Positions 1 through 11,792 of a DNA stretch of 64,000 nt are shown here, one piece after another. The stretch comes from Anastatus disparis (lineage: Eukaryota > Arthropoda > Insecta > Hymenoptera > Eupelmidae). The stretch covers positions 496,001 to 560,000 of the forward strand of contig JAFFSR010000396.1 in assembly GCA_017163975.1 (NCBI GenBank), in the 5' to 3' direction. The notes under the pieces were generated by a model that saw only the letters and a list, made by a program, of their open reading frames with translations, was not told where the DNA came from and ran no database searches. How positions within the stretch are numbered: the stretch's first letter is position 1; each line of letters opens with the position of its first letter. A program made the position numbers and the translations under genes.

Positions 1-832
1 ACGTGACTTACTATTATATCTAAACGAATTTGTTGGTAGATAACTTATTTTAAAGGTTAGTGTTTAGCTTAACATCAAAAGCACTGTGTCAAATATGGAA
101 AATGTGAGTTTTTATGTCATTAATAATATAAGATTTTTGAAGAAAAAATGATGTTTTCAATAAACATTAAGTCAACACCTTGGATCATTACAGAGATAAC
201 GTGAGTTTTTACGTCGTATGCAATATCAAAACGCGTTTTTTGAGGTTAGTTTTCGACATTTGAGCAATATATTGTGGAAAAATGTAACCAAAAACTCATA
301 TTAAAGGGTATTTTGGGTCGCTGAACTCATTTTTCATCATAAATTGTACTTTGAAATTGTTTAAATACTCTAAAAATCCCAAAAATGAGTGGAAATTTGA
401 GTTTTTCATCATTTTAACTACTTTCCACCCTTTTAAAAAATCTGAAAAAATTTATGGTACTAAATTCAAATAAAAAGAAGACTTTGAGGTGAACTAAAAA
501 AAAATCCAAACAATAGTTTTTTTTCTACGCAACTTAGAAATTTTCAAATCCATTTTTAGGTTATGTTTTGGTGTCAAAAACTTCTAAAAATAATAAGCTT
601 ATGTGCGCATTATGATTCCCTTTAATCTCGATTTCGAATCACCCAAATCGGTTAAAAATTCGCAGAAATATGCTTAAAAAGCTGAAAATCACATTTTTTG
701 AGTTTAGGAAGCCAATTTTGAGTCTATTGAGCTGTAACTTTCAGGATTGGAGTTTTTTGACATGATAAATAAATAGGCCTAATTCTAAAAAAATCAAAGG
801 ACAGGCCATTTTAACGTACTTATCCAGCTATA
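1..832. other. AT-rich DNA without recognisable feature
   Basis: No ORF of note, RNA gene or clear repeat was seen. The stretch is made of A/T homopolymer runs and stops in all frames. It ends at the TA target of the MITE that follows. Confidence 0.6.
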
Positions 833-1418
833 CACTGAAAAAAAAATAAGCAAACATGACTTGGTAGAGCCGTGCTAAAACAGCATAGTGCCTGTTATGT
901 CATTTTAATATAATAACTATTTTGAATCTAAGGAGATACGTTATTGTTGCATTAAGTATAGTAATCAGCGAGTCTTCATGAAAATAATAAATAATAAAAA
1001 CTATTTCACAAAAATGTTTATATGTGATAGATAATTTCGTGAAACAACATTTTATTCAATGGAATTTATCTGAGTTTGTGTAAAAATTTTCTAGTATATT
1101 TTTATACATAACCTCAAAAATTTTTTAAAACTTTATTGCAAAACGTATTTTAGTATAGATACGTGTAAATACAACAAATTTTTAAATAGAAATATACGAT
1201 TATTTAATAAAATTTTGTTAAACTTGATTTATTTACGATAAATCATAAATGTTACTTCTAATAAAAACGACTCGGTTGGTGCACTATGCTGTTTTAGTAT
1301 GGTTGCTAAAATAACATTGCATGATTCCTCTGATGATATTACTGAAAAGCTACTTGCATATAGAGCCATGTTGTTTTAGCATGGGAACCGAGTTGAATTT
1401 GCTTATTTTTTTTCAGTG
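833..1418. mobile_element. TA-flanked MITE (586 bp)
   Basis: The left end reads CACTGAAAAAAAAATAAG and the right end is its reverse complement. TA lies directly outside both ends (831-832, 1419-1420), as expected for a Tc1/mariner-type target duplication. A second inverted motif with the core GCTAAAACAGCATAGTGC lies just inside the left end and recurs inverted near 1279-1300 and, weaker, near 1367. No transposase frame is present, so this is a non-autonomous element. The superfamily is inferred only from the TA duplication. Confidence 0.8.
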
Positions 1419-1423
1419 TACTC

Positions 1424-1779
1424 TTTCACACCATACTTCTCTCTTAAAACCATAAAAGTAAGTGTCATGAGTATCTGTCAAATTAATTTATTGACGTTTG
1501 CTTAGATTTCTTAGAAAAGTATATCGATAAGTAATCTCAAAAGAAAAGTAATAAATATTAAATTTTTTCACTTAACCGAATAAAGACGTACTTGTAAACA
1601 CACATATATATATATGAATAAAACCTTTCTGATCTGTGTAGCTGTAAAATATAATGACTTGATAATGAATAGAGTTCTTTTTGTAAGCCAAAGTATCAAA
1701 TTTTTATTTTCGAATCATAAAAAAATTTCACACCATACTTGTCTCTTAGAACCATAAAAGTAAGTGTGATGGTGTGAAC
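1424..1779. repeat. Local direct repeat, about 45 bp, two copies
   Basis: A block beginning TTTCACACCATACTT at about 1424-1465 recurs at about 1727-1769. The second copy ends in TGGTGTGAA, which pairs with its own start, so it can form a short hairpin. AT-rich DNA without genes lies between the copies. Confidence 0.55.
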
Positions 1780-2929
1780 AAGAGCTTTTGATAAAGAAAA
1801 TTACGATAAGTTTTACATTTAAAAAGGTGAGAGCATCATAATAGGCTAAAAAAATTCAATTTCATTGATTTTTAATGAATTATGTACTGATTTCTTTGAT
1901 TCATATAGTTTTTTAAAAATTTTAATTCAGAAAATCGAAACCGTTAATGCACATGTACATATATATATAAACATTTATACTTACATTAATACGGTTGTTG
2001 AGCTTTAGAAAGTTTGGTATATATATATCTTATTTTCAGGATCTTTTTTTATGATTCTATAATAAGAATTAATGGTTTCTTTGAAAATATTCAATAAGTT
2101 TTAAGTTACGAATTAAGTATACAAAATTTTTCAAGTAATTCTAAAATTTTAAATTTTACCTATATAATATAGACATTTAAAAAAAATAATTTTAAATATT
2201 TAAATAAATATAATTATTTTTTGAACACGAAGTTGTTAAAATAAAAGTTTTCCTTTTAAAATAAATTTAGTAAATTTAAATAAAAATATCAATCAATAAA
2301 TTATTAGAGTTTTTAATGAGAAATTTTGTGTTAGTGAAGCAAGAACAAGTCACCGTGTAAAATTTCAAGAAAAGTGTGTCGTCTTCTTCCGTATTCTTTT
2401 TAAGTAACAAAAACACCTCGACGACTCAAAATAAGAGGTAAGGTTAAAAAATTATTAATTTTTTAATTTATCAAAATATTAAAGTAACTTCTTTATTTTC
2501 GTTTTTACTCCTGTTTCTGTATTTATTGCAGAAAAACAAGAAAGGCAAAGGTATAGAATCTGTATATTGGCATACTATAAATATGCCAGTGCAAAATAAA
2601 TCTTTTTTTCTATTTACAAGAGAGGCTTGAAATCATAAAAAACCTTAATTTTTTCGTCTAGAATCTTTAATGGGTGAATCAACGTCTTTGGATTTATTCG
2701 CTGATTCTTTACGGAGACATATAGTGAGGAAAGCCTCTATGCTAAAGAGAACTACGATAAGCTTTACATTGAGAGCATCAGAATAGGTTAAAAAAATTTT
2801 TATCGATTGTCAGTGGATTATGCAGTTTATGTTTTTTTCTTTCAAAGAATCGAAACTGTTAATGTGTGGAAAACATATATACGTATTCACGTATTTATTT
2901 TTATACATATATACATACATATATACGTA

Positions 2930-3308
2930 CACTGGGCGGAAAGGATATTTTTCCGAATATGTACGACAAATGGCAACGCTGCATATTTTACCACAGACGT
3001 ACGTTGGTTTTTTGATATAGGTTATTTATGCGAAATTCAAATGATAACAACTAAGATTTTATTACAAACAATATTAGATTCTATATGATTATTGAACTGA
3101 TTAATAAAAATTTTATTTCATAAAATTATAATTCATATCATGAAAAAAGAAAGTAATGTTGTTTGTTCACTACAATTATGTCATTAAATAATAAGTAACG
3201 ATGATGCGAAATTTTTTCCATAATTTGGAATGGTCTTATGTCTGTGGTAAAATATGCGATGTTACCATTTGTGGTTAACATTCGGAAAAATATCTTTTCT
3301 GCCAAATG
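2930..3308. mobile_element. TA-flanked hairpin MITE (379 bp)
   Basis: The arms are inverted: the left arm starts CACTGGGCGGAAA and continues through a region ending near 3003; the right arm (about 3227-3308) is its reverse complement with scattered mismatches. TA flanks both ends (2928-2929, 3309-3310). Because the arms are complementary, both strands carry a similar short ORF, which explains a false pair of look-alike peptides. It sits in the second copy of the local triplicated unit and is absent from the first. Confidence 0.7.
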
Positions 3309-4142
3309 TACATGCATACATACATACATCCATACATCCATACATAAATACGGCTGCTGAGCCTTTGTAGGTCCTGTGTATATCGTATTTTTTTAATATG
3401 TTTGCTGATTTCATAAAGGAAATAAATTTTTAATTACAAATTTACTATAAAACATTTCATAAAAAATTAAAAAATTTTTACTTCACGTTAGTTTTGAAAT
3501 TAAGCTGATGAAATTATCATCATACTGATAACTAAAAGGATAAGTCTACATTCAAGCTAATTTTCTTTTAACTAAACTTTCTACTTCCATAAAATTTCAA
3601 ATTTCTAACGACATTAATCTATTGTACTATTTATACTTTATTTTTTGGATTTTTTAAAATTAAATGTCTCGATTATTGAATGTAATTTTTAACAAATTTT
3701 TTAGGATATTCGATACGTTGATACGTAGTTCAATAACAGAAATTAACAACCCTAGTTGGCTTTAGTTAATAAGCTATACAGTTCAAGATCACCCCAAAAT
3801 ATATCACCTGCGTATAAAATATTATTAAAAACTTAAAATGTTATGATATAAATTATTTTATAACATTAAATTGAAATTTAATATTGGAAAGAATCATAAA
3901 ATTTTTATTATGGAAAAAATTAAACGTTTTTGGATTTATACTCTGCTTTTTCACGGAGAAATTATATAATGTAAAAAAAACCCTTTTCATAGAAAGAACT
4001 AGGACAAGCCTCAAATTCAAAAACGTGGAAGCATCAGAATAGGTTAAAAAAATTTTAAGTGAATCTTAATGAATTATGCAGTATTTATTTTTGCTTTGGT
4101 TCATACAGTTTTTGAAAATTTTTATCAAAAAAATCGAAATTT

Positions 4143-4529
4143 TTAAGAAGAGACCGAATTATCTGTCTTTGTTGAATAGTGTTTTTTATAATTTAGAAAA
4201 ACACCATCGGTTGTAACGTGAAAAAAATGGCAAGCCCTGTAGATATTAGTATAATAAGTAAGTTTTATAATAACAATAAAATAATTTAATTTCGTAGTTT
4301 TTGAATAATATGAGACCTTCCAAAAAAAGATAGGTTACATTATAGATTGTTAGTAGGTGTCATATTATTTACAAACTACGTGAATAAATTATATTGTTTT
4401 TATTATCAAAATTATCTATTATAACCAGTATCTAGCGGGGGCCCATTTTTTTATGTTACAGCCAACGGTGTTTATATGAATGATGAAAAACACTATTAGA
4501 CAAGGACAGATAGTTCGGCCTGCTCTTAA
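4143..4529. mobile_element. TTAA foldback MITE, family A, copy 3 (387 bp)
   Basis: The ends read TTAAGAAGAGACCGAA and, inverted, TTAAGAGCAGGCCGAA, with TTAA at both borders. The arms pair over most of their length. It matches the two family A copies near 23 kb in sequence and length (387 against 389 bp). The two other copies of the host unit keep an empty TTAA in the same context (1944-1947 and 2859-2862), which supports insertion at TTAA. A TTAA target is typical of piggyBac-like transposases; that assignment is inference. Confidence 0.85.
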
Positions 4530-4536
4530 TGTGTAT

Positions 4537-4639
<103 letters not shown>

Positions 4640-4929
4640 CACGTATACATACATTCAGTTGCTGAGCCTTTATAGGTTCTGTGTGTATCGTATTTTCTAA
4701 CTTTATAAAGAAAAATCTTTAGTTTCTTTGCATTTCGATTTTAAATTTATTATAAAATATTAAACTTTCAATTAAATTCTAACTTTCAAAAATTTAAAAT
4801 ATTTAAAGATGGAACGATATTATTTTATTGCATCGTTTCTTCTATATTTTGTTTATTTTTTAATTAAATGTCTTGATGACGGAATGGAATTCGTTTTTCA
4901 TTTTTTAGGATATCTCACATGTTTAGTAC

Positions 4930-5639
4930 TATACTAATTATACCAAGAAGCTCTATTTAATTTTGTTTCAATTTTCAGATTGTTCCGTCTCATAAATGAT
5001 TTATTTAAGCTAATGATTGTCCAATTAAGACTATTGTATTATAAGATTTATCCAAAAATTATATAATCACGAGACACTTTAAATATCTAAAGTAAAGTCG
5101 ATTTTTTAAATATAGAATGTTAGATTCAATATTAAATTCATTAAATATATGATAATTAGAGTAATGATGTTTAAAACCAATATAGTTTAAAAATAATATT
5201 ATTTTAATAATGCTTTTTTAATTCCATATCTATCATAAAAAATTATTTTAATTATAGATAGCATTCATATAAGTTATAATGAGACATTTTATTTAGAAAA
5301 TTAGGTCTAGAAAATTAAAAGTAAATTAGTCAAAGCAAATAAAAAATTTTTAAACTTAACTACTTTCTTTTGATAGCTATTACAGTGATATCACCAATGA
5401 ATATTAAATATTAATTAAGATTAATTATTCAACACTTTTTTAAAAGTATCTCTAACGAAATAATCATTTCAAATTAGCAGAAAGATTAGCAATATAATTT
5501 GCATATTTTATGATTATTGAAAAAAGATGTGCAGTAAAATGCCTAAAGTTTTACATAATAATATAAATATTGCATACAAAATCAAATTTATATCACAGTC
5601 TATTACATAAAACTGATAATACTGAAACATACCTCATTC
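4930..5639. other. AT-rich DNA without recognisable feature
   Basis: No ORF, RNA gene or clear inverted repeat was seen between the triplicated unit and the start of the AAGCTT-rich element. Confidence 0.5.
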
Positions 5640-6367
5640 CCCACATAGCACGTAAGCTTCCTGTAAGCTTCCAGGAAGCTTCCGTGTAAGCTTCGAAATC
5701 TTACAGAAAGCTTTCATGGGAAGCTTCCAGTAGGCTTAAAATGTCTGGGACAAACTAGCTGTCAGAAATATTCCGAGAAAGATTGTTATAATCTTCTAAA
5801 AAATCTTTCAGGAAGCTTTCCCGAAAGATGATGGTAAGGCTCCAAGGAATCTGAATAAAAGATTACAGTAAAATATTTACAAAGCTTTCTTTCTTTCCGA
5901 GAAAGATTGTTGTAATCTTCTAGGGAACCTTTTAGCAAGCTTTCTCGTAAGACGTTGGTAAGCTTCCAAGGAATCTAAATAAAAGATTTCGGTATGATAT
6001 TTATAAAGCTTTCGTGACTCTTACATATAGATTCCCTTAAATCTAACAGGAAGATTTCATAGAAGCTTTCAGTAAGAATAAAATGTATGGAAAAAATTAA
6101 TCGTCAGAAATATTTTAAGGAAAGTTGTCGCGTAATATTTTAGGGAACCTTTCAGGAAGCTTTAACGAAAGGATTACAGTAAGCTTTCAAGAAATCTTAA
6201 TAATAGTTCTAGTAAGATAACTACTAGGCTTCTAGAATCTGATACATTTTTATAGATTTATTTTATCGTTCATATAACTTACAAATTATTTTATACAGTA
6301 AATAATTAACATTATTACGCATATAACTCATAAAACGCTTAAAATCGCATAAAACGCAAGAAAAATT

Positions 6368-6444
6368 TTTGACCTGATCGGGGCTCGAACCCATGACCTA
6401 CAGATTACGAAGCATTAACGCTACCTATTACGCTACGGTACGCT
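6368..6444 (-). other. tRNA-like segment (A and B box) in element core
   Basis: On the minus strand TAGCGTAATAGG (within 6419-6435) fits an A box and GGTTCGAGCCC (6381-6391) fits a B box at tRNA-like spacing. The 5' and 3' ends do not pair into a 7-bp acceptor stem and the anticodon stem is poor, so it is not a functional tRNA gene. The same segment recurs at 17562-17637 in another element. It could be a tRNA-derived SINE head or an internal Pol III promoter. Confidence 0.55.
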
Positions 6445-7469
6445 TGTTACGAACACTGATCATTTCTTATTTATATAGTTTACGTAACATAAACTTTGTC
6501 TTTTATATTCTTTTTAGCATTTGTAAAATTAAACAGTGAATTAATAGTAAGTTATTAATAATTATTAAAAATAATTAGAGGTCAGTATAATTATTTTTTT
6601 GTATTTAAAAATTAATTCTTTTATACAACTGAAAATATTTTGTGAAAATAATATCTATTTAATTTACTTAATTATTAATACTTCAATTATACTACACAAT
6701 AAATCTAATTTTTTTACTGCAAAAAACAGTTTTATATAATTTTTCATTGAAAAAATTATTAATAATTTATTGCGCATTTCTACGTTATTTTTCTTGTATA
6801 AAAAAAATAATTTTTAGTTAGAAAATTTTGTTTTATAAAACTAATTATCAATCAATCTATTATTTATATAAATGTTTATTAACTATTTAAAACCATATGA
6901 AAAGAAGATTAAAAATGTCTACTTTACCGACATTTTCTTTTTCGTTCCGAGAAATGTCCCATAAAATGTTGTTGAAAAGTAACATATACCTTTCTTGGAA
7001 GCTAACTGGAAGCTTTCTGTGTTGCCTAACTGATGAACCTTACAGGAAACTTACAGGTATGTTATATGCAAGATTTAATTAACGTTTCGTGGAGTATCCC
7101 TTAAACATTTACATGAAGCTTTCACGAAAGCTTCCTGAAAGTGTTCTTAGTTAGCTTACTAGTGAATCTTTCAGGAAGCTTACTGCAATCTTTCTAGTTA
7201 GTTTACTTGAAACCTTTGCTAATCCATTTATTAAGACTTTTGCGTAAGGTTACAAGAAGATAGCAAAAAGATTCCACGGAATATTACATGTAAGTATTTA
7301 GGAAGCATTTTTCGGACTTAGATTATGCTTACTGTAAGCTTATGTTAATTTTCGAAAAGGTGAATGGAAGCTTCTACTGGAATATTATATAAAAGTTTCA
7401 TGGGAAGCTTCCCTGTAAGCTTTTTTGCTATGTAGATGGTCTTTGCATGAATCTTTAATGAAAGCTTCC

Positions 7470-9560
7470 ATTAATGTTTCATGAAAGATTACGTGAAAGC
7501 TTTTATTAACCTTTCTCGGAAGATTCCCGGAAGCTTTCGACGTAACCTTACTAATGGATCTTTCAGTAAGCTTGCAGTTATCTTCTATGAAAGATTTTAT
7601 TTAAAGTAAGCGAAATATTCAATGAAAGAAGGCATGAATCTTTTTAGAAAGCTTCCTGAAAGCTTCCACGATTACCTAACTGATGAATTTTTCGGGAAGC
7701 TTACAGTAACCTTTTTCAATATCTTCCATGTAACCTTTGTGTATTCATCTATGGAAGGTTTTCTATAAGATCACTATAAGATTCCATAAAGATTTTAGGG
7801 AATATTGCACGTTAGCATTCAGTAAACTTCTTTTTAGATTACATTTAGCTTACTGTAAGCATTCATGGAATCTTTCAGTTGAGTTTTTCCGTAACATTTA
7901 TTGAAAAAGTTTTTATTCACAGTTGTTAAATATCTTTCAGGAATCTTCCATCGATTCTTACATTAATTTTCAATGAAAGGTTCCATTAATGTTCTATGAA
8001 AGATTACGTGAAAGCATTTATTAACCTTTCTCGTAAGATGCCCGAAAGCTTTAGACGTAACCTTACTAATGAATCTTTCAATAAGCTTGCAATTATCTTT
8101 TATGAAATATTCTATTTAAGGTAAGCGCAATATTCTATTAAAGAAAGCATAAATCTTTTTAGAAAGCTTCCTGTAGGCTTCCACGATTACTTAACTGATA
8201 AATCTTTCAGGAAGCTTACAGTAATCTTTCTCAATATCTTTCATGTAACCTTTGCGTATTTATCCATGGAAGCTTTTCTGTAAGGTTACTATAAGATTGC
8301 AAAAAGATTTAAGGAAACATTGCACGTAAGCTTTTATTATTTATTTATTTATGCTAACTTTTAGTTTACTTTTAGATTACATGAAATATTACAATGAAAT
8401 ATTAATGAAAGATTCAGTAAGCTTTCAGAAAGGTTAATGGAAGCTTCCTCTGGAATATTACGTGAACGTTTCACAGAAAGATTCCTCGGAAGCTTTTGTG
8501 CTATGTGGGCGATAAAATCAGTTCTTTATCATCGAATAATATATTCCTTTTTTCAACACGGGATGTGGCTTTCTCTTTTGTTGGTCAAAATTAATAGTTT
8601 TAAAAAAAATCAATCCTTTGATTACAAAAAAACAGATAATACGACTTGTTTTTAACAGTTATAAAAATTCATCAAGTAATCTTCCATCGTTACATGCATT
8701 AATTTTCTATTAAAGTTTTTTTTATGTTCCGTAAAAGATTACGTGAAAGCTTTTATTAACCTTTTTTGAAAGATTTAGGAAAGCTTCTGGCGAAAGCTTA
8801 CAAATGAATCTTTCGGGAAGCTTGAAGTTATCTTTCATGAAAGATTGTATTAAACGTTAGCAGAATATTTCATGAAAGATGACACGAATCTTTTCAGTAA
8901 GCTTCCTGTAAGCCTTCACGATTACCTAACCGATGAATCTTTCGGGAAGCTCACAGTAATCTTTCTTACTATCTTACAATTAACCTTTCTGAATACATTC
9001 ATGGAAGATTCGCTGAAAGTTTACTGTAAAATTGTAAAAATATTTCAAGGAATCTTGCACGTAATTATTTAGTAACCTTTTTTCAATATTACATTTAGCT
9101 AATTGTAAACTTTCATGAAATCTTCCAGTGGAATCTTCCTGTAAGGCTTTCTAGAAAGCTTACATTTACGGTGGTGAAAATTCTTTCTGTAATCTTCCAT
9201 CTTTATTTACATTAATCTTTCATTAAATCTTCCATTTATGTTTCGTAAAAGATTACGTGAAAGCTTTTATTAATCTCTTTTGAAAAATTTCCGAAGGCTT
9301 TTGGCGAAAGCTTACTAATGCAACTTTCGGGAAGCTTGCAGTTATCTTTCATGAAAGATTGTATTAAACGTTAGCGGAATATTCCATGAAAGATGACACG
9401 AATCTTTTCAGTAAGCTTCCTGTAAGCTTTCACGATTACCTAACCGATGAATCTTTCGGGAAGCTTACAGTAATCTTTTTCACTATCTTACATGTAACTT
9501 TTCTGAATCCATTCATGGAAGCTTGGCTGAAAGGTTACTGTAAGATTTTAAAAAGATTTT
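7470..9560. repeat. Four internal repeats of about 514 bp inside the AAGCTT element
   Basis: The marker GATTACGTGAAAGC recurs with its ACGTG at 7491, 8006, 8741 and 9255, giving spacings of 515, 735 and 514 bp. The order of submotifs after each marker is the same (TTATTAACCTTT, a CTTACTAATG-like motif, then CACGATTACCTAAC, then an ATTCATGGAAG-like motif). The longer middle spacing includes an internal right end and a spacer of about 160 bp without the motif (8513-8670). Confidence 0.75.
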
Positions 9561-10373
9561 GTGGAATATTTTACGTAAGCTTTCATTAGCCATTTATTCA
9601 TGCTTACGTTTAGCTTACTTTTAGATTACATGAAATATTACAATGCAATATTAATGAAAGATTTAGTAAGCTTACAGAAAGGCTAATGGAAGCTTCCGCT
9701 GGAATATTACGTGAAAGTTTCATGGGAAGCTTTCTTGGAAGCTTTCGTGCTATGTGGGTCAGAGTGATATTACAGATAAATGAAATAATATAAAATATCA
9801 GTCGTTCAATATCCATCAATTAAAATATTAAAATTTTAAGAGGATATCGTAGTTATCCCCTCCCAATAATATTTTTATACAAAGTTCATGAGTAAACGGT
9901 ACGTCAAATCAAGTTTTTTCACTACAGTAACAAAATTTGTAATATTAATCCCGAGTGCGGACAAGTCAAGAAATTTACCAAAACATTATACATAAAAAGT
10001 TATGAACAAACTTTTAATGTATAATATATTGAGGTTAGGTTTATCGAGCTTGATATCAAATTTTCATTCAAAATTCATGAAAAAATAACAAGTTCGAGTG
10101 ATTTTTTTTCTTTAACAAAAATAATTGAATTAATGTAGCATTAGCGCGGACAAGTCATTATATTTATCTAAATAGTCCATTTAAAGAGATATCAATCAGA
10201 TAAACAAGCAAAAATGCCAATAGGTGGCGCATTGATAAAGCTTCTTAAATTTTTACTTGTAGAATTTTTGCAATTTGTTGTAATTTGACGCATAGAATTT
10301 TGTTGATTGTTATTGAATTATAAAAAGAAAAATTTTTTGAACTTTTTGAGTATAAAATTTCTACTTTGTGGCT

Positions 10374-10784
10374 TTAACGGCATGTCGGAGCTGCAGCAAT
10401 TGAGTTTTGCTTTTTTTATTTCATCAATATCTTTTTAAATTCATAAATTAAACAAATATAATGACTTGTCCGCACTAAAGCTATATTAGTACAATAATTT
10501 TTGTTAAAATAAAAAATCATTTGGACTTGTTATTTTTTTATGAGCTTTGATTGGAAATTAGATATTAAACTCGACAAACCTAACCTTAAAATACGATACA
10601 TTGAAAGTTTTTATTATAACTTTGTATGTATAATATTTTGGTGGATTTCTTGAGTTGTCCGCACTAGAGTTTAATCTTACAAATTTTTTCTTTGTAGTAA
10701 AAAAACTCGATTAAACGCATCGTTTATTCATAAGTTAGGATTGGAAATATTATTAGAAAGCGGACAGCTTCGTCATGCTCTTAA
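10374..10784. mobile_element. TTAA MITE family F, copy 1b (411 bp)
   Basis: TTAA is present at 10374-10377 and 10781-10784. The left end reads TTAACGGCATGTCGGAGC and the right end, inverted, TTAAGAGCATGACGAAGC. The body carries the family markers AATGACTTGTCCGCAC and GAGTTGTCCGCAC, which also appear near 17.1, 19.1 and 22.5 kb. It lies in the 5' UTR of the CR1-like element in the opposite orientation to the host copy 1a, making a large inverted repeat. Confidence 0.8.
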
Positions 10785-10853
10785 GTCTAAAAATTTTGGT
10801 TAAGATTCAATTAGCACGTGTTTTTAGGTTAACATAACCTAAAATTTTTAAAT

Positions 10854-11792
10854 ATGAATGACTTTGTGAATTGTAATAGAAAGTATACTACTAATGTTTT
10901 TAAGTGTGCTTTTGTTGATTGTGATTCAATTGATAATCTTGGATATAACTGTGTTGGTTGTAGTGAAAAATTTCATCAAGACTGTGCTATAAATTTGAAT
11001 TGTAAATTAACTTATGATGATAATCATACTTTATCATATCTAACATGTTATGAATGCTTGGATAAATTATCTAATTTGGATAAAGTTTCACCATCTTTGT
11101 CTGATGGTATGAAGGTTTTGTTTAAAATGGAATTGCAGGATCTTGGTAGTATGTTAAAACATGTAGTTGTCAAAATTGATTCTATTTCCAATGATATGCA
11201 AGGTGCTTTTAAATTGTTGGATTTACATAGTGATAAACTTCAATCATTGGATAGTGAAGTTGCTAAAATCAAGAGTGATATTGATTCTATTAATGAAAAA
11301 GCTGAGTGTCAAATGGAGGATGTTTTTTCTGAGTTAAAATCAAGAGAGTTTAAAAGCAGTAATATTATGTTGTATAATGTAAATGAAATTATGCAATCTA
11401 GCTCTAAAAGTGATGATAATGACAGTTTAGGTGTGGCTTGTAAAGTTTTGTATAAATTTAAGAAAGAAATTAATATATTGTCTGCTAAAAGATTGGGAAA
11501 GTATCTACCTAATAAAATAAGGCCTTTAGTTATAAGGCTGAGCTCTAAAGATGAAGTTATTAAGGTGCTAAGGAAGAAATCTGATTTACCAACTGATGTT
11601 ACAGCTTCTCCTGATCAGGCAGTTGCTCAAAGGCAGTATTTTAAAAAGCTGAAATTAGAATGTGATAATTATAATTCTGATGTCCAGAATCAAGTAAAAA
11701 AGAAAGTTGTTTATTTTAATTCTATACCTAAATTGGTATTTGATAATAAAAACTCAAAAAACTCCCAACAATTGGAAATAAACGAGACTTAA
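10854..11792 (+). CDS. CR1-like ORF1 protein (PHD-like zinc finger, coiled coil)
   Basis: The protein has 312 residues. Residues 18-70 hold a PHD/RING-type Cys-His cluster: C18, C23, C33, C36, H41, C44 and a later CYEC. Residues of about 110-165 are heptad-rich and likely coiled coil. Residues of about 170-290 resemble the RRM/CTD-like region of CR1 ORF1 proteins, with SNIMLYNVNE and a later RLSSKDEVIKVLRKK. In related elements ORF1 binds element RNA and has nucleic acid chaperone activity. The first ATG follows an untranslated leader and no longer upstream frame exists. It overlaps the ORF2 frame by 43 bp and carries a slippery heptamer at 11756-11762. There are no internal stops. Confidence 0.85.
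   Translation: MNDFVNCNRKYTTNVFKCAFVDCDSIDNLGYNCVGCSEKFHQDCAINLNCKLTYDDNHTLSYLTCYECLDKLSNLDKVSPSLSDGMKVLFKMELQDLGSMLKHVVVKIDSISNDMQGAFKLLDLHSDKLQSLDSEVAKIKSDIDSINEKAECQMEDVFSELKSREFKSSNIMLYNVNEIMQSSSKSDDNDSLGVACKVLYKFKKEINILSAKRLGKYLPNKIRPLVIRLSSKDEVIKVLRKKSDLPTDVTASPDQAVAQRQYFKKLKLECDNYNSDVQNQVKKKVVYFNSIPKLVFDNKNSKNSQQLEINET

Larger units (their letters stand above)
5640..9758. mobile_element. AAGCTT-array DNA element with CCCACATAGCACG ends
   Basis: The left end reads CCCACATAGCACG and the right end is CGTGCTATGTGGG, a 13-bp inverted terminal repeat. Inside, both flanks are saturated with variants of AAGCTTCC, GAAAGCTT and AATCTTTC; AAGCTT is a palindrome, so the array reads alike on both strands. 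A second right-type end (GTGCTATGTGGG near 8500-8511) and a degenerate one (TGCTATGTAG near 7427-7436) show internal duplication of the 3' part. The centre (about 6290-6880) lacks the motif and carries a tRNA-like segment. No transposase is encoded. Target duplication is unclear, so the superfamily is unknown. Confidence 0.75.

Noticed and set aside
6368..6444. tRNA gene on the minus strand
   Set aside because: A and B boxes are present but the acceptor arms do not pair and the anticodon stem is poor; the segment is part of an element core found twice.
8437..9819. Small ORFs with FSKLPVS..YLTDESFGKLTV in the AAGCTT element
   Set aside because: Two similar frames arise from the 514-bp internal repeat; codon content is that of the AAGCTT motif and no domain is seen.
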